The notes: a model not told the origin generated them from the letters alone. A stretch of DNA of 64,000 bases from Rhizobiales bacterium GAS188 (GCA_900104855.1 FNSS01000001.1:8007001-8071000), one strand, 5' to 3'. Counted from the first letter of the stretch, positions 20,438 through 31,532 are shown. Made by a program: numbers and translations.

Positions 20438-21583
20438 TCAATCCTTCCCCGCGGCGGAATCCCCCGCCTTCCCCTCACCTTTCACATCAGCGCCCCCAAG
20501 ATCGACGCCTCCAAGACCTGCGCCTGCAAGACCTTGACGTTCGCCGCGCTGCCAGCGCCTGGCAAGCAAGGCAATGAGCTGCATTTCCCGGAACCAATCC
20601 CGAATCGGCTTGGCCGGCGTGCCGCCATAGCGCGCGCCGGCGGGCACATCGCCTGTGACATTGCTCGACCCGGCGACCTGCGTGCCCTGGCCGATGCGCA
20701 GATGCCCGACGACGCCGACATGGCCGCCCAGCACGACGAAATCGTCGAGCGTTGCGCTGCCGGAAATGCCGACGCCGGCGGCGATCACGCAATGGCGGCC
20801 GATGACGACATTATGCGCGATCTGGACGAGATTATCGATCTTCGTCCCCTCGCCGATCATGGTGTCGCGATTGGCGCCGCGATCGATGGTGGAGTTGGCG
20901 CCAATCTCGACATCGTCCTGGATGATGACGCGACCGAGCTGCGGTATCTTCAAATGGCCTTGCGCCCCCATGGCGAAGCCGAATCCGTCCTGCCCGACCC
21001 GCACGCCGGCATGCAGGATGACGCGGTTGCCGATCAGGGCATGTGTCACCGAGGCGCAAGGCCCGATGGCGCAATCCCTGCCGATCCGCACCGAGGGTCC
21101 GATCACCGCATTGGCGCCGATCAGGCTTCCGGCGCCGATCTCGGCGCCTGGGCCGATCACCGCGCCCGGATCGACGGTCACGCCGGCCTCGAGCCTGGCG
21201 CTCGCATCGACGAAAGAGCCGGGCGACACGCCATGCGTGCCGCAGACCGAGGTCGGGCGCAGCGCGGTCGGGAACAGCGTGGCGGCGACGCGCGCGAAGG
21301 AACGTTGCGGATCCTTGACCAGGAGTGGCAGGACGTGAGCGGGAACGCGCGCCGCGTGCTTCTGGGCGACCAGGCAGGCGAGCGCCTGGGTCTGCGCCAG
21401 CGCGCCGACATAGCGGGGATTCTCGAGGAAAGTGAGATCCCCCTCACCGGCCCGGTCGATCGCGGCGAGGCCTGCGACGCGCAGCTTGCCATGCTCCAGC
21501 GCAGGCGGCGGCGCGCCGACAAGGGCTGCCACCTCCGCGAGGGTCAAGCTGGCCGCAGGCTCGTGGAAGACCGGATCGGGCAC
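20438..21583 (-). CDS. lpxD: UDP-3-O-acylglucosamine N-acyltransferase
   Basis: Adds the second (N-linked) 3-hydroxyacyl chain in lipid A synthesis. The 381-residue protein has an N-terminal uridine-binding domain ([20 protein letters not shown]) and a hexapeptide-repeat beta-helix. The catalytic-His region is [20 protein letters not shown] (about residue 255). The C-terminus is longer than usual, with a Gly/Ala-rich repetitive tail ([20 protein letters not shown]) that looks disordered. It follows bamA by 56 bases. Confidence 0.95.
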   Translation of the reverse strand: MPDPVFHEPAASLTLAEVAALVGAPPPALEHGKLRVAGLAAIDRAGEGDLTFLENPRYVGALAQTQALACLVAQKHAARVPAHVLPLLVKDPQRSFARVAATLFPTALRPTSVCGTHGVSPGSFVDASARLEAGVTVDPGAVIGPGAEIGAGSLIGANAVIGPSVRIGRDCAIGPCASVTHALIGNRVILHAGVRVGQDGFGFAMGAQGHLKIPQLGRVIIQDDVEIGANSTIDRGANRDTMIGEGTKIDNLVQIAHNVVIGRHCVIAAGVGISGSATLDDFVVLGGHVGVVGHLRIGQGTQVAGSSNVTGDVPAGARYGGTPAKPIRDWFREMQLIALLARRWQRGERQGLAGAGLGGVDLGGADVKGEGKAGDSAAGKD

Positions 21584-21639
21584 GATGCTTTGCCGAATCG
21601 CCGAGGCGCTGTGCGCCTCGGCCTTGATCGCAATTGCGC

Positions 21640-24114
21640 TCAGAACGACCCGCCGCCCGAGAAGCGGAAGACTTGCAGGCGGTCGTATTTATCCTTCGTC
21701 GTCGCATAGGCGAGATCGAAGCGGATCGGCCCGAGCGGTGAGTTCCAGAGAATCGAGCCGCCGACCGAGGAGCGGATCATGTGCGAATCATGCACATTCA
21801 CGCATTCGCTGACCTGGGTGGCGGTGATCTGCGCGAAGGAAACCGGCGGATTACAATTGACTGGGTTGGCGAGGGTTCCGCCATAGAAACCAGGGAAGTA
21901 TTTCTGCCCGCGATAACCGAACAAGGTGCCGGCATCGGCAAACAATGCCCCTTTGAGCCCGATTTCCCTCGGGATGCCCCAGATCGGAAACTGGACTTCG
22001 AACGAGCCGCCGAAATAGGTGGTTCCACCCAGCGGATTGTTCTTGAAATCGCCGTTCAAGTCACGCGGGCCGATGCCCTGTGGAGCGAAGCCGCGCACGA
22101 TCTCCGGACCCAGGTTGAAGTTATCCGTGATCTTGAGCTTGTTGTTGCCACCATAGCCCCACAGATAGCCGCCCTGGAGCTTGAAGAGGCCGACGACGTC
22201 CTCATACATCTCGTAATAGTATTTGGCGACGCCGGTGGTGCGGACCCACTTCGAATCGCCGCCGAGGCCTGCGAAGTCCTGCTTCACTTCGGCGAATATG
22301 CCGGCATGCGGGTCCTTCACATTGTCGACGGTGTTGTAGTCGAAGGTATAGCCCGGCGCCGAGGTCAGCCGCGATCCCTTCGATTGCTTCAAGGCGATCG
22401 ACGCCTCGCCATTCGCCGTGCAGCTCGTCAGGTTGGTCGTGCCGTCGGGGTTGACGAGCGTTACGCCCGGAATTGGCGAGGTGCAGTCGTTGAAGGGCTG
22501 CGTCGTGGTGTTCGGGATTTTGATATCGGTCGAATAGAGCGCGTAGCGCGCGATGAAGGTCCACTCCTCCGTGAGCGGAAATCCGAGCCGGATCTGGCCG
22601 CCGGTCGTGCGGCTCGTGTAGAGCGCGTATCTCGTATTGTCCTGGTATTTGGTGAACAGGTCGAAGCCCGCCGCCAATCTCTGCCCGAGGAAATAGGGGT
22701 TCGTGAACGAGAACTCGACGCCGTTCGTCCTCTGGCCGAGCGAGCCCGACACTTTGACGTAGAGGCCGCGGCCGAGGAAGTTGCTCTCGGTCACCGACAC
22801 CTCGCCGATGATACCGTCGCTCGTCGAATAGCCGCCCGAAACCGCGAAAGCGCCCGTCGGTTGGTCTTCGGCATTCACCACCACGACAATGCGGTCGGGC
22901 GTCGACCCGGGCTCGGTCGTGACGGCGACCTTCTTGAAATAGCCGAGATTGTTCAAACGGCGCTCGGCGCGGTCCATCAGGACCTTGTTGTAGGCGTCGC
23001 CTTCGCTGAGGTCGATCTCGCGGCGAATCACGTCGTCATGGGTGCGTGTATTGGCCTTGATGTCGATGCGTTCGACGAACACCCGCGGCCCTTCCTCGAC
23101 GATGTAGCCGATCGAGACCGTATGGGTAGCCGGGTCGCGCGTGCCGACGGGCCGCGCCTGGCCGAACGCATAGCCCTTGGCGCCGACCTGGCTGGTCAAG
23201 GCCTGGACGCTCTTCTCGACGAGCTCGGCGTTGTAGAGGTCGCCGGTCGAGGTGCGCACCACGCGGCGAAGCTGGTCGCCGTCGATGCTCGGGATATGGG
23301 ATTCGACACGCACATCGCCGATCCGGTAGGGCCCGCCCTCGTCGAGCACGACGGTCAGCACCCAGCCCCCTCTCGCCTCGTCGAATACGGCTTCCTGGGA
23401 AACGACCCTGAAATCGGCATAGCCGTTCTTGAGATAGTAGCGGCGGATCTGCTCGAGATCGGCGGCGATGCGGTCCGGATCATAGATGTCGGAGGTCTTG
23501 AAGAAGCTCAACCAGTTCGACTCGGTGGTCGTCATGATGTTCTTCAGACGCCAGTTCGAAACGGCGTTGTTGCCGATGAACTTGATCTCTTTCAGACCGG
23601 TCTTCTCACCCTCCTTGACCGTGAAGACGACGTCGACCTTGCCGTCCGGCAGATTGACGGTTCTCTCCGAGACAATGGCATGACCGCGGCCTTGCGTGCG
23701 GTAGAGGTCCTTGATGCGCTGCACATCGGCATCGACGACGGATTGGCTGAACGGGCCGCGCGTCTTCGACAGCACCGTGGTCTCGAGGGTGTCGGTCTTG
23801 AGCTTGCTGTTTCCCTCGAACACGACGCGCGAGATCTGCGCCTTGGCCGAGATGGTCACCACCAGGTTCGAGCCCTGGCGAGTCACCTTCGCGCCCGGGA
23901 AGAATCCGGCCTTGTCGAGCTCGGCCTGCGCCGACGCCGGGTCGAGCAGCCGGCCTTCGCGCGACACGTAAGGCTTCACCGCCTCCGGATCGACATTGGC
24001 GTTGCCGCGCACGATCACCTGCTGGGCGAAGGCCGGCAGGCCTCCAGACAGCAAGGCAGCCGCGAAGGCGGCCATCCGGAACGCCGGAAGTCGAAGTAAA
24101 GCCCAATCAAACAT
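21640..24114 (-). CDS. bamA: Outer membrane protein assembly factor BamA
   Basis: Central Omp85 component of the BAM machine that folds beta-barrels into the outer membrane. The 824 residues include a signal peptide ([20 protein letters not shown], cleavage near AFAQ), five POTRA domains (about 25-430) and the C-terminal barrel. The conserved Omp85 motif is seen as [13 protein letters not shown], with the final strand ending FRFSGGGSF, an aromatic C-terminus used as the assembly signal. The barrel contains an Asn/Thr-rich external loop near residues 535-570 with a likely disulfide (NDCTSPIPG / LTSCTANG). Confidence 0.97.
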   Translation of the reverse strand: MFDWALLRLPAFRMAAFAAALLSGGLPAFAQQVIVRGNANVDPEAVKPYVSREGRLLDPASAQAELDKAGFFPGAKVTRQGSNLVVTISAKAQISRVVFEGNSKLKTDTLETTVLSKTRGPFSQSVVDADVQRIKDLYRTQGRGHAIVSERTVNLPDGKVDVVFTVKEGEKTGLKEIKFIGNNAVSNWRLKNIMTTTESNWLSFFKTSDIYDPDRIAADLEQIRRYYLKNGYADFRVVSQEAVFDEARGGWVLTVVLDEGGPYRIGDVRVESHIPSIDGDQLRRVVRTSTGDLYNAELVEKSVQALTSQVGAKGYAFGQARPVGTRDPATHTVSIGYIVEEGPRVFVERIDIKANTRTHDDVIRREIDLSEGDAYNKVLMDRAERRLNNLGYFKKVAVTTEPGSTPDRIVVVVNAEDQPTGAFAVSGGYSTSDGIIGEVSVTESNFLGRGLYVKVSGSLGQRTNGVEFSFTNPYFLGQRLAAGFDLFTKYQDNTRYALYTSRTTGGQIRLGFPLTEEWTFIARYALYSTDIKIPNTTTQPFNDCTSPIPGVTLVNPDGTTNLTSCTANGEASIALKQSKGSRLTSAPGYTFDYNTVDNVKDPHAGIFAEVKQDFAGLGGDSKWVRTTGVAKYYYEMYEDVVGLFKLQGGYLWGYGGNNKLKITDNFNLGPEIVRGFAPQGIGPRDLNGDFKNNPLGGTTYFGGSFEVQFPIWGIPREIGLKGALFADAGTLFGYRGQKYFPGFYGGTLANPVNCNPPVSFAQITATQVSECVNVHDSHMIRSSVGGSILWNSPLGPIRFDLAYATTKDKYDRLQVFRFSGGGSF

Positions 24115-24491
24115 CGTCCGTCACCGCTCTCGCCAATGATGCACGCCCGGTCCCCGGGATTCTCATCCACTGACCTTCTATCCGGTTTCCGAGCCAGCGC
24201 AATCACTTCGCAGCGTTAAGGGGAGATTTATCGGGCAGGCGTGACCTCCAGGCCACGCCTCGCCGCCCCTCAAACTTCGAACCGTCGAAATCGAGCACTG
24301 ACAGGCCAGTTTCAGGCGGGATTTGCGCGGATGTCAACCGGACGGAGAGGCCGGAAGGCCCTGCCCTGCTGAATTCCCCAAAGCGAGGAGCGATGCCCCA
24401 TCGGCATCGCCGCTCAAAGGATCGATCCTTGCGATTTCAGGATCTTGCGGGGAGCTCCTGGCCATCCCCGGCTTGCAGTCGATTCGACAGC
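24115..24491. other. Intergenic gap bamA-rseP
   Basis: This 377-base gap lies inside the envelope operon and carries no credible coding frame. A perfect 8-base hairpin is at 24390-24410. On the minus strand, TTGCGC then 16 bases then TAGAAG sits about 70-95 bases before the bamA ATG and is a weak promoter candidate. An independent bamA promoter is therefore plausible. Confidence 0.4.
24390..24410 (-). terminator. Hairpin downstream of rseP
   Basis: GCGATGCC and GGCATCGC pair perfectly around a 5-base loop, 82 bases after the rseP stop. The minus strand that follows is only moderately T-rich, so this may be a weak or attenuating terminator. Confidence 0.35.
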
Positions 24492-25634
24492 TCAGGATGA
24501 GGTGATCTTCAAGATATCGTTGAAGGTGACGAACAACATCAGCGCCACCACCAAAGCGAGCCCCATGCGGAAGCTCATCTCCTGCGCCTTCTCGCTCAAG
24601 GGGCGCCCGCGCGAGCCCTCGATCGCGTAGAGCAGCAGATGGCCGCCATCGAGAATCGGGATCGGGAAGAGGTTGATGAGCCCGATCGACACCGACATCA
24701 GCGCCATGAAATTGAGCAGCGCCCCGAGGCCCCAGCCCGCCACCACGCCGACGGCCTGACCAATCCCCAGCGGGCCCGAGAGCTGCGAGGCGGATTCGCG
24801 GCCGAGCAGCATGCCGCCGATATAGGATAGCGTCCTTTCGACGAAGCCGAAGGTGTCGGACATGCCCGTGCCGATCGAGCCGAGCAGGGAGGGATAGATG
24901 TAGTGCAGGTCGCTCGGATCGCTGGACGGGCTGACGCCGAGGAAGCCGCCGCGCTGCTTGCCGAAAGGCGTCTTGAGATCGGTCGCGACAGGCGTGGCGA
25001 CGAGCGTCACGTCGCGACCTGCGCGCGCCACGACGAAGCTCAAGGTCTCACCTGGACGGCTGCTGACCGCCATCTGCAGCTCGGAGAAGCCCTGGATCGG
25101 CTGCCCGTCGATCTTGAGGACGACGTCGCCCGGCAGGAAGCCCGCAGTCGCAGCCGCGCTCGCCGGCTCGACCCGCTCGATACGCGGCGTCAGCACCGCC
25201 TTGCCGTAGAAATACGACGTCGCCGAGAACACGACGATGGCGAGCAGGAAATTGGCCAGAGGACCCGCGGCCACGATGAGGGCCCGCGCCCAGAGTGGCT
25301 GAGCCGGCAGGCTCCTGCGCCGCTCCTCCGGAGTCATCTTCGCGACCTCGGCGAGGTCCGGCGCGCTCGCCGCATTCTGATCGCCGTAGAACTTGACATA
25401 GCCGCCAAGCGGCACGGCCGCGAGCCGCCAACGTGTCCCGTGCCGGTCGTTGAAGCCGAACAGCTCGGGTCCGAAGCCGATCGAAAAGGTCCAGACGCCG
25501 ACGCCGCACCAGCGGCCGACCAGGAAGTGCCCCAGCTCATGCACGAAGACGACGATGCCGAGCAGCACCAGCATGGGGACGATGTTTGCGGTCAGGACAT
25601 GCATCATCTGTGTCGCCAGTGAAAGGAGATCCAT
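24492..25634 (-). CDS. rseP: Site-2 intramembrane metalloprotease RseP
   Basis: Cleaves transmembrane anti-sigma factors and signal peptide remnants in the inner membrane. The 380-residue protein has the zinc motif HELGH (VVFVHELGHFLVGR, about residue 32), one PDZ domain (GDVVLKIDGQPIQGFSELQM, about 165-195) and the C-terminal metal-ligand motif FPIPILDGGHLLLY (about 330). Four transmembrane segments are visible. ATG 25634 gives the family start. It sits between bamA and cdsA as usual, but dxr, normally its upstream neighbour, is missing. Confidence 0.96.
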   Translation of the reverse strand: MDLLSLATQMMHVLTANIVPMLVLLGIVVFVHELGHFLVGRWCGVGVWTFSIGFGPELFGFNDRHGTRWRLAAVPLGGYVKFYGDQNAASAPDLAEVAKMTPEERRRSLPAQPLWARALIVAAGPLANFLLAIVVFSATSYFYGKAVLTPRIERVEPASAAATAGFLPGDVVLKIDGQPIQGFSELQMAVSSRPGETLSFVVARAGRDVTLVATPVATDLKTPFGKQRGGFLGVSPSSDPSDLHYIYPSLLGSIGTGMSDTFGFVERTLSYIGGMLLGRESASQLSGPLGIGQAVGVVAGWGLGALLNFMALMSVSIGLINLFPIPILDGGHLLLYAIEGSRGRPLSEKAQEMSFRMGLALVVALMLFVTFNDILKITSS

Positions 25635-25854
25635 ATCACGTCCTTGGTGTCGTCCGAATGTGGCAAGATCACGCCGTCACCCCATCGGAGCTGGTGGGAT
25701 CGGCTCGGAAGGCAGGCTGCGTTAACGGTTTGTTGAGCATAAAATCGCAGGCGCGGCCGGCACTAGCAAGCCTCGAGCGGCGACTGCTTGCAAACATGGT
25801 GAACGCCGCGAACAAAGACCAGCCCCGGCATCGGAGGAATGCAGGGCTTTCGGC
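25635..25854. other. Gap where dxr is normally found
   Basis: Only 220 bases separate rseP from cdsA. In most Hyphomicrobiales this space holds dxr (about 1.2 kb). I see no fragment of a reductoisomerase, no coding frame and no clear hairpin here. Confidence 0.6.
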
Positions 25855-26697
25855 TCAAACGGCGATGCGCAAGGCGAGCGCAATAACGATCGACGCGGCC
25901 GCAAATCCGTCAAGCCGGTCCATGAATCCGCCATGTCCTGGAATGAGTTGGCTTGAATCCTTGATGCTGTATCTGCGCTTGAGGGCCGATTCCATGAGAT
26001 CCCCCGCATGGGCCGCTAGGCTCGCAAGCGAACTGATTCCTGCCACGGCTCCCGCGGAAAGCGGCAGGACAGGCCAGCACAGATTGGCAAGGCTCGCCGC
26101 GCCGACCCCGATGAGCGTTCCCCCCACCAGGCCGGACCAGGTCTTCTTCGGGCTGATGCGGGGCCACAGCTTCGGCCCGCCGAGGCTGCGGCCGACGAAA
26201 TAAGCCCCGATATCGGTGGCCCAGACCACGGCGTAGAGCCACAGCGTCGCAGCGAGGCCATGCAGGGGCTGCGATCTGATCAGGATGACGGGAAGCGCGA
26301 CGCAAGCCGCATAGACGAGGCCGGCGACACTGAGATAGCGCGCAGCGCTGCCTGCCGCGCAAGCCGCCATCACGAGCCCGGCCAGGCCGATGACGGCAAG
26401 GCCCACGGGAAGCGCGCCCGGCTGAAGGAGTATGAGCGCCGACCCTGCAAGGCCAAGCCCGCCGACCGCGATGCCCACGACCAAGGGCTTATAGGCGACC
26501 ATGACCAGGAATTCCGCAAGGAAGAAGACGGAAGCGGCGGCCCAGAACACCGCGAAAGCCGCCCCGCCCCAAGCCGTCGCGCCGAGCGCGAGCAGCGCCA
26601 GGCCGAAGGCTGAGGCCACGCGTGAGGTGAGTTCGTGTTCTCGGAGTCGCGTGAAGAGGGATGGTCGTGCGCTGGAAGAATTTGGCTCGCCCCTCAC
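25855..26697 (-). CDS. cdsA: Phosphatidate cytidylyltransferase
   Basis: Makes CDP-diacylglycerol from phosphatidate and CTP, the branch point of phospholipid synthesis. The 280-residue polytopic protein ends with the family signature: [20 protein letters not shown], then [20 protein letters not shown], including the metal aspartates. About seven hydrophobic helices precede it. [20 protein letters not shown] and [15 protein letters not shown] are also conserved. Its ATG overlaps the uppS stop by 4 bases. Confidence 0.95.
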   Translation of the reverse strand: MRGEPNSSSARPSLFTRLREHELTSRVASAFGLALLALGATAWGGAAFAVFWAAASVFFLAEFLVMVAYKPLVVGIAVGGLGLAGSALILLQPGALPVGLAVIGLAGLVMAACAAGSAARYLSVAGLVYAACVALPVILIRSQPLHGLAATLWLYAVVWATDIGAYFVGRSLGGPKLWPRISPKKTWSGLVGGTLIGVGAASLANLCWPVLPLSAGAVAGISSLASLAAHAGDLMESALKRRYSIKDSSQLIPGHGGFMDRLDGFAAASIVIALALRIAV

Positions 26698-27488
26698 GCG
26701 CGTTCCTTCAAGGAGGCGGCCGGCGAGCCGAGGCCGCCATAGCGGCGATCCCGGCTGCGGAACTCATGGATCGCCGCTTCGAGCGCGGCGCGATCGAAAT
26801 CCGGCCACAGGAGAGGCGTGAAGACGAATTCGGTATAGGCGCATTGCCACAATAGGAAATTCGACAGGCGCTGCTCGCCGGAGGTCCGGATGAGGAGGTC
26901 GGGATCGGGAATGCCGATCGTGCCGAGAAAGGCTTCGAAGCCCTCTTCGTCGAGGCGATCCGGATCGACCTTGCCCTCCTGCGCCGCCTTGGCGATGGCG
27001 CGCGCCGCGCTCAGGATCTCCTGCCTTGCGCCATAGTTGAAGGCGACCACGAGGGTGAGCCCGGCATTGGCGCGGGTCAGTTTCTCGGCTTCCAGGAACA
27101 GCCCGGCAATGTCGGACGGCAGGCGCTCGCGCGAGCCGATGAAGCACACCTTGACGCCTTGCGCATGCAGGTCCGCGAGATCGCGGCGCACGAACAGGCG
27201 CAAAAGGCCGAAGAGATCGCCCACTTCCTCGGCCGGGCGGCGCCAATTCTCCGAGGAGAAGCTGTAGATCGTCAGGTAGCTGATGCCGAGCTCGATCGAG
27301 GCGCGCACCGTGCGCCGCAGCGCCTCGACGCCGCGCCGATGCCCTTCGAGGCGCGGCAAGCCGCGCTTGGTCGCCCAGCGGCCATTGCCGTCCATGATGA
27401 TAGCGACATGGCGCGGGCCTCGCGCGCCAGAACTCGCAAGATCATGGCTTGCAACATCATCTTGCATATCGGCCTGGTCCTTTTTCAC
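26694..27488 (-). CDS. uppS: Undecaprenyl diphosphate synthase
   Basis: Cis-prenyltransferase that builds the C55 carrier lipid for peptidoglycan and polysaccharides. The 264-residue protein has the substrate motif [20 protein letters not shown] (catalytic Asp in DGNGRW, about residue 33), [10 protein letters not shown] (about 88) and [20 protein letters not shown] (about 205). The first 20 residues are an extra acidic extension. It precedes cdsA with a 4-base overlap. Its isoprenoid substrate must come from a pathway whose dxr is not in this cluster. Confidence 0.96.
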   Translation of the reverse strand: MKKDQADMQDDVASHDLASSGARGPRHVAIIMDGNGRWATKRGLPRLEGHRRGVEALRRTVRASIELGISYLTIYSFSSENWRRPAEEVGDLFGLLRLFVRRDLADLHAQGVKVCFIGSRERLPSDIAGLFLEAEKLTRANAGLTLVVAFNYGARQEILSAARAIAKAAQEGKVDPDRLDEEGFEAFLGTIGIPDPDLLIRTSGEQRLSNFLLWQCAYTEFVFTPLLWPDFDRAALEAAIHEFRSRDRRYGGLGSPAASLKERA

Positions 27489-27535
27489 CGTGCCCCTTTC
27501 GCCGCCGAGGCTCGTGCGACGCTACAGGACACGGG

Positions 27536-28099
27536 CTAGACCTGCATGATTTCCTTTTCCTTGGCCGCGAGGGCGGCGTCGATCTCGGCGATCACCTGGT
27601 CCGTCGCTTTCTGCACCTGATCGTGTTCGCGCGCCACATCGTCCTCGGCAATCGCCTTCTCTTTTTCGAGCTTCTTGATCAGATCCATGCCGTCGCGCCG
27701 CACATGGCGCACGGCGACGCGCGCATCCTCGGCGTATTTATGGGCGATCTTGACCATCTCCTTGCGCCGCTGCTCGTTCAGCTCCGGGATGCGGATGCGC
27801 AGCACCTGGCCCTCGATGGTCGGGCTCAGGCCGAGATTGGCGTTGCGAATCGCTTTGTCGACGGCCGTCACCATGGACTTGTCCCACACCTGCACCGACA
27901 ACAGCCGCGGCTCGGGAACGCTGATGGTCGCCACCTGGTTGATCGGCATTTGGGCGCCATAGGCCTCCACCGTCACCGGCTCGATCAGGCTCGCCGAGGC
28001 GCGCCCGGTGCGCAGCCCGCCGAGCTCATGGCGGAAGGATTGGGTGGCGCCCTGCATGCGGCGCTTCAGTTCGGCGAGATCGAGAGGTGGGGTCGGCAT
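27536..28099 (-). CDS. frr: Ribosome recycling factor
   Basis: Releases post-termination ribosomes from mRNA together with EF-G. The 187-residue protein is standard length. It has [20 protein letters not shown] (about residues 29-48), [19 protein letters not shown] and the helical end [20 protein letters not shown] followed by [13 protein letters not shown]. It lies between pyrH and uppS in the usual order. Confidence 0.97.
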   Translation of the reverse strand: MPTPPLDLAELKRRMQGATQSFRHELGGLRTGRASASLIEPVTVEAYGAQMPINQVATISVPEPRLLSVQVWDKSMVTAVDKAIRNANLGLSPTIEGQVLRIRIPELNEQRRKEMVKIAHKYAEDARVAVRHVRRDGMDLIKKLEKEKAIAEDDVAREHDQVQKATDQVIAEIDAALAAKEKEIMQV

Positions 28100-28159
28100 G
28101 GCGTTTCCTGTCGTTCCAGCGGCGCCGCCGGCACGGGCCGACGGACCGGATTCCGCCCC

Positions 28160-28900
28160 TCAGGGCGTGATGCGAGTCGAGGGCCGCCGACCGGAAAGCG
28201 CGTCGGCGATGGCGTGCTCACCCATCAGTGCACATACGATTATCGGCAACCGCGCCTCGCGGGCAAGGGCGAAAGCGGCCGTATCCATGATCTTCAGATC
28301 GCGTCTGATGGCTTCGGCATGGGTGATCTCGTCAAAGCGCTTGGCATTCGGGTCCTTACGCGGATCTGCATCGTAGACGCCATCGACCTGCGTCGCCTTG
28401 ACGACAAGGTCGCACGACAATTCGGCGGCGCGAAGCACTCCCGCCGTGTCGGTGGTGAAATACGGGTTGCCGGTGCCCCCGCCGAGCACCACGATGCGGC
28501 CCCGCCCGAGATGGTCGCGGGCCTGCTGGCGCGAATAGGATTCGCAGATCGAGGGGGCAGGCACCGCCGATTGGGTGCGGGCCGGGAAACCGAAGGATTC
28601 GAGCGCCCCCTCCAGCGCCAGAGCATTCATGAGTGTCGCCAGCATGCCGATCGAGTCGCCCCGCGCCCGATCGATGCCTTGCTCCAAACCCTTGATACCA
28701 CGGAAGAAATTTCCACCCCCGACCACGACCGCAACTTCGCTGCCGCTGGCGTGGACGGCGCCGAGATCGCGCGCGATGCGGGCGACCGTCGGCGGGTCGA
28801 GGCCGAAAGCCCCCTCGCCTGCCAGCGCCTCGCCGGAGAGCTTGATCAGGATACGGGAGGGGTGGCGGGGTGATGGCGGTTGAGCCGTCTCGGTTTGCAT
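28160..28900 (-). CDS. pyrH: Uridylate kinase
   Basis: Phosphorylates UMP to UDP, feeding UTP and UDP-sugars, including those for lipid A. The 246-residue amino-acid-kinase-fold protein has ILIKLSGEALAGEGAFGLDP, EVAVVVGGGNFFRGIKGLEQ and the aspartate stretch KATQVDGVYDADPRKDPNAK. It heads the visible operon; the usual upstream rpsB and tsf are absent, and mazG lies divergently about 145 bases away. Confidence 0.97.
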   Translation of the reverse strand: MQTETAQPPSPRHPSRILIKLSGEALAGEGAFGLDPPTVARIARDLGAVHASGSEVAVVVGGGNFFRGIKGLEQGIDRARGDSIGMLATLMNALALEGALESFGFPARTQSAVPAPSICESYSRQQARDHLGRGRIVVLGGGTGNPYFTTDTAGVLRAAELSCDLVVKATQVDGVYDADPRKDPNAKRFDEITHAEAIRRDLKIMDTAAFALAREARLPIIVCALMGEHAIADALSGRRPSTRITP

Positions 28901-29044
28901 GTCGCGCCACCATCGATGTTTCGGGGCCGGCTTGTGCCAAAGACCGGGCGATGTGGCAAGGAGCGGCCGGCCGAATCGGTGCTTGGAGAAGGCGCGGGCC
29001 TTGGCTAGACGTCAATCGGATGCAGCACAGCCGGGATTGACGAG

Positions 29045-29935
29045 ATGGATGACGAGTTCGCCGGAGCGGTGCGGCGCGACGAGGCGGCGACACAGGAGAT
29101 GAGGGATCAGGGGCGCGGCTTCGCGCCTTCGCGCGAGATCGAGGCGCTCATCGCCATCATGGCGGCGCTGCGCGACAAGGAGACCGGCTGCCCCTGGGAC
29201 CTCAGGCAGAGCTTCGCCTCGATCGCCCCTTATACGATCGAAGAGGCTTATGAGGTCGCCGATGCGATCGCCAAGGGCGACATGGCCGAATTGCGCGAGG
29301 AGCTCGGCGATCTGCTGCTCCAAGTCGTTTTCCATGCGCAGATGGGCGAAGAGGCCGGGCTTTTCGATTTCGCCGACGTGGTCGAGGCGATCACCGCAAA
29401 GCTCATCCGCCGCCACCCGCATGTGTTCGGCGGGGCGCGCGGTGCGAAGCTCGGTGAGGTCAACGCCGCCTGGGAGCGGATCAAGCAAGAGGAGAAGGCG
29501 CACAAAGCTGGCGCCGATCCCGAGCGCGTCGCGGCGCCGGCGAGCCTTCTCGACGGCATCGCGCTTGCCCTGCCGGCGCTAACCCGCGCCGAGAAGCTGC
29601 AGGCGCGCGCGGCGCGCATCGGCTTCGACTGGCGCACGCCCGAGCCCATCCTCGCCAAGCTGCGCGAGGAGATCGCCGAGTTCGAGGCCGCCCTGGAGGC
29701 GAAGGATCAGGCAGCGCTCACCGACGAAATGGGCGATCTCCTGTTCACTCTCGCCAACCTCTCGCGCCGGCTCGGCATCGATCCGGAAGCGGCGGCGCGC
29801 GGCGCCAACGCCAAGTTCGAGCGCCGCTTCCGGGCAATGGAGGCGAAAGCTGCGGGCGCCGAGCGCGAGATGGCGGCAATGAGCCTTGACGAGCTCGAGG
29901 CGCTTTGGGTCGAGGCCAAGCGCCAGGTCGGCTGA
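29045..29935 (+). CDS. mazG: Nucleoside triphosphate pyrophosphohydrolase MazG
   Basis: Hydrolyses NTPs and dNTPs to the monophosphate and pyrophosphate, a house-cleaning enzyme. The 296 residues hold two MazG domains. The first starts IIMAALRDKETGCPWDLRQS and includes YTIEEAYEVADAIAKGDMAE and EELGDLLLQVVFHAQ, the EExxE/ExxD metal pattern. The second has LREEIAEFEAALEAKDQAAL and DEMGDLLFTLANLSRRLG. An N-terminal extension of ~40 residues precedes the first domain. It is divergent from pyrH. Confidence 0.95.
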   Translation: MDDEFAGAVRRDEAATQEMRDQGRGFAPSREIEALIAIMAALRDKETGCPWDLRQSFASIAPYTIEEAYEVADAIAKGDMAELREELGDLLLQVVFHAQMGEEAGLFDFADVVEAITAKLIRRHPHVFGGARGAKLGEVNAAWERIKQEEKAHKAGADPERVAAPASLLDGIALALPALTRAEKLQARAARIGFDWRTPEPILAKLREEIAEFEAALEAKDQAALTDEMGDLLFTLANLSRRLGIDPEAAARGANAKFERRFRAMEAKAAGAEREMAAMSLDELEALWVEAKRQVG

Positions 29936-30140
29936 GACGGCGCGGGTTCGCGCCTGTTCCGAGCGGCCAGGATTCGCGCCTCGCATCGACGCACGCCTCG
30001 CACCGCGCCGGTCGGGGGCGGTCCGCTCGCGATCCCACCTTGCGCAACTCGCATTGATGCCCGCGCGGCCATGCCCTAACTAACCTCGCCGCAAGACAAA
30101 GTTCGGGCGTGCGATCAAGACGCCAGGGAGGAATGGGGCA

Positions 30141-31475
30141 ATGACGGATATCGTGCAGGGGGGCCTGTCGCCGGCGGTGGCGACGCCGATCGACTACGCC
30201 GATATGAGGCGACGCATCAAGGCGATCATCATCGGCTCCATCGGCAACCTCGTCGAATGGTACGATTTCTACGTCTACACCGCGTTCTCGCTCTATTTCG
30301 CGCCGGCCTTCTTCCCGGGCTCCGATCCCGTCATCCAGCAGCGCGACGCTGCCTTCTTCTTCTGGGCGGGCTTCGTGGTGCGCCCGCTCGGCGGCTGGTT
30401 GTTCGGGCATCTCGCCGATCGATTCGGGCGCCGCGGTTCCCTGATGGCGTCAGTGCTGATGATGTGCTTCGGCTCGCTGATGATCGCGGTCCTGCCGACT
30501 TACGCCTCGATCGGCATCGCAGCACCGCTGCTTCTCGGCCTTGCCCGCATCATCCAGGGGATCAGCCTCGGCGGCGAATATGGCGCGAGCGCCACCTATC
30601 TGAGCGAGGTCGCCGATCCGCAGCGGCGCGGCTTCTATTCGAGCTTCCAATATGTGACGCTGATCGGCGGCCAGCTTGCGGCGATCCTCGTGCTGCTCGT
30701 GCTGCAGAAGCTCTTCCTGACCAATGAGGAGATTACGGCCTGGGGCTGGCGCATCCCCTTCGTCATCGGCGCGCTGCTCGCCGTCATCGCGGCCGTGATG
30801 CGTTCGCAGCTTCATGAGACCGAAGCCTTCGAAGCGGCGAAGAAGACCGTGCAGAAGACGAGCTCGCTCAAGGCGCTCATGGCGCATCCGCGCGAGGTTC
30901 TCCTGGTGATCGGCCTGACGCTCGGGGGCACCTGCGCCTTCTACACCTACACCACTTACATGCAGACCTTCCTCAAGCTCTCGGTCGGACTCGATTCCGA
31001 CACGACTACGCTCGTCGTCGCCGGCTCGCTGATCTTCGCGATCATCCTGCAGCCGATCTACGGTTACGTGTCCGATCATATCGGACGCCGGCCGGTGCTG
31101 ACCTGGTTCGGCGTGTGCGGGGTGGTCTTCACCTATGCGCTGCTCACCGGCATCCAGGCGACCAAGAACGCACCTGCCGCGTTCTGCATGATCTGCTTCG
31201 CCTGGATCATCGTCGCCGGCTACACCTCGATCAACGCCATCGTGAAGGCGGAACTCTTTCCGACACGCATTCGAGCGACGGGTGTCGGCCTGCCTTATGC
31301 GCTCACGGTCTCGATCTTCGGCGGCACCGCGCCGCTCATCGCCCTCCAGCTCAAATCCATGGGCCACGAGTCCTGGTTCTATCTCTACCTCACCGGCTGC
31401 ATCCTGGTCTCGCTTCTCGTCTACACCCTGATGCGCGACACCAAGCTCGAATCGGCGATGGAGAGGCATGAGTGA
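30141..31475 (+). CDS. MFS transporter, metabolite:H+ symporter (KgtP-like)
   Basis: A 444-residue permease with 12 hydrophobic helices. The family signature GNLVEWYDFYVYTAFSLYFA is at residues 36-55, the loop 2-3 motif GHLADRFGRRGSLM near 93 and RIIQGISLGGEYGASATYLS near 138. These match the MHS subfamily, which moves 2-oxoglutarate, proline/betaine or shikimate. I would guess a dicarboxylate substrate but cannot prove it. A GGAGG lies 11 bases before the ATG. It is monocistronic. Confidence 0.9.
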   Translation: MTDIVQGGLSPAVATPIDYADMRRRIKAIIIGSIGNLVEWYDFYVYTAFSLYFAPAFFPGSDPVIQQRDAAFFFWAGFVVRPLGGWLFGHLADRFGRRGSLMASVLMMCFGSLMIAVLPTYASIGIAAPLLLGLARIIQGISLGGEYGASATYLSEVADPQRRGFYSSFQYVTLIGGQLAAILVLLVLQKLFLTNEEITAWGWRIPFVIGALLAVIAAVMRSQLHETEAFEAAKKTVQKTSSLKALMAHPREVLLVIGLTLGGTCAFYTYTTYMQTFLKLSVGLDSDTTTLVVAGSLIFAIILQPIYGYVSDHIGRRPVLTWFGVCGVVFTYALLTGIQATKNAPAAFCMICFAWIIVAGYTSINAIVKAELFPTRIRATGVGLPYALTVSIFGGTAPLIALQLKSMGHESWFYLYLTGCILVSLLVYTLMRDTKLESAMERHE

Positions 31476-31532
31476 AAGCTACGGCTGTTCGAGGAGCACC
31501 TCTATCGACCGCGTCAGCGGAGGAGAGATGAA

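Noticed and set aside
21781-24099. A 772-residue open frame on the plus strand opposite bamA
   Set aside because: It is the GC-rich antisense shadow of bamA; its composition is rich in Arg, Asp and His and shows no domain.
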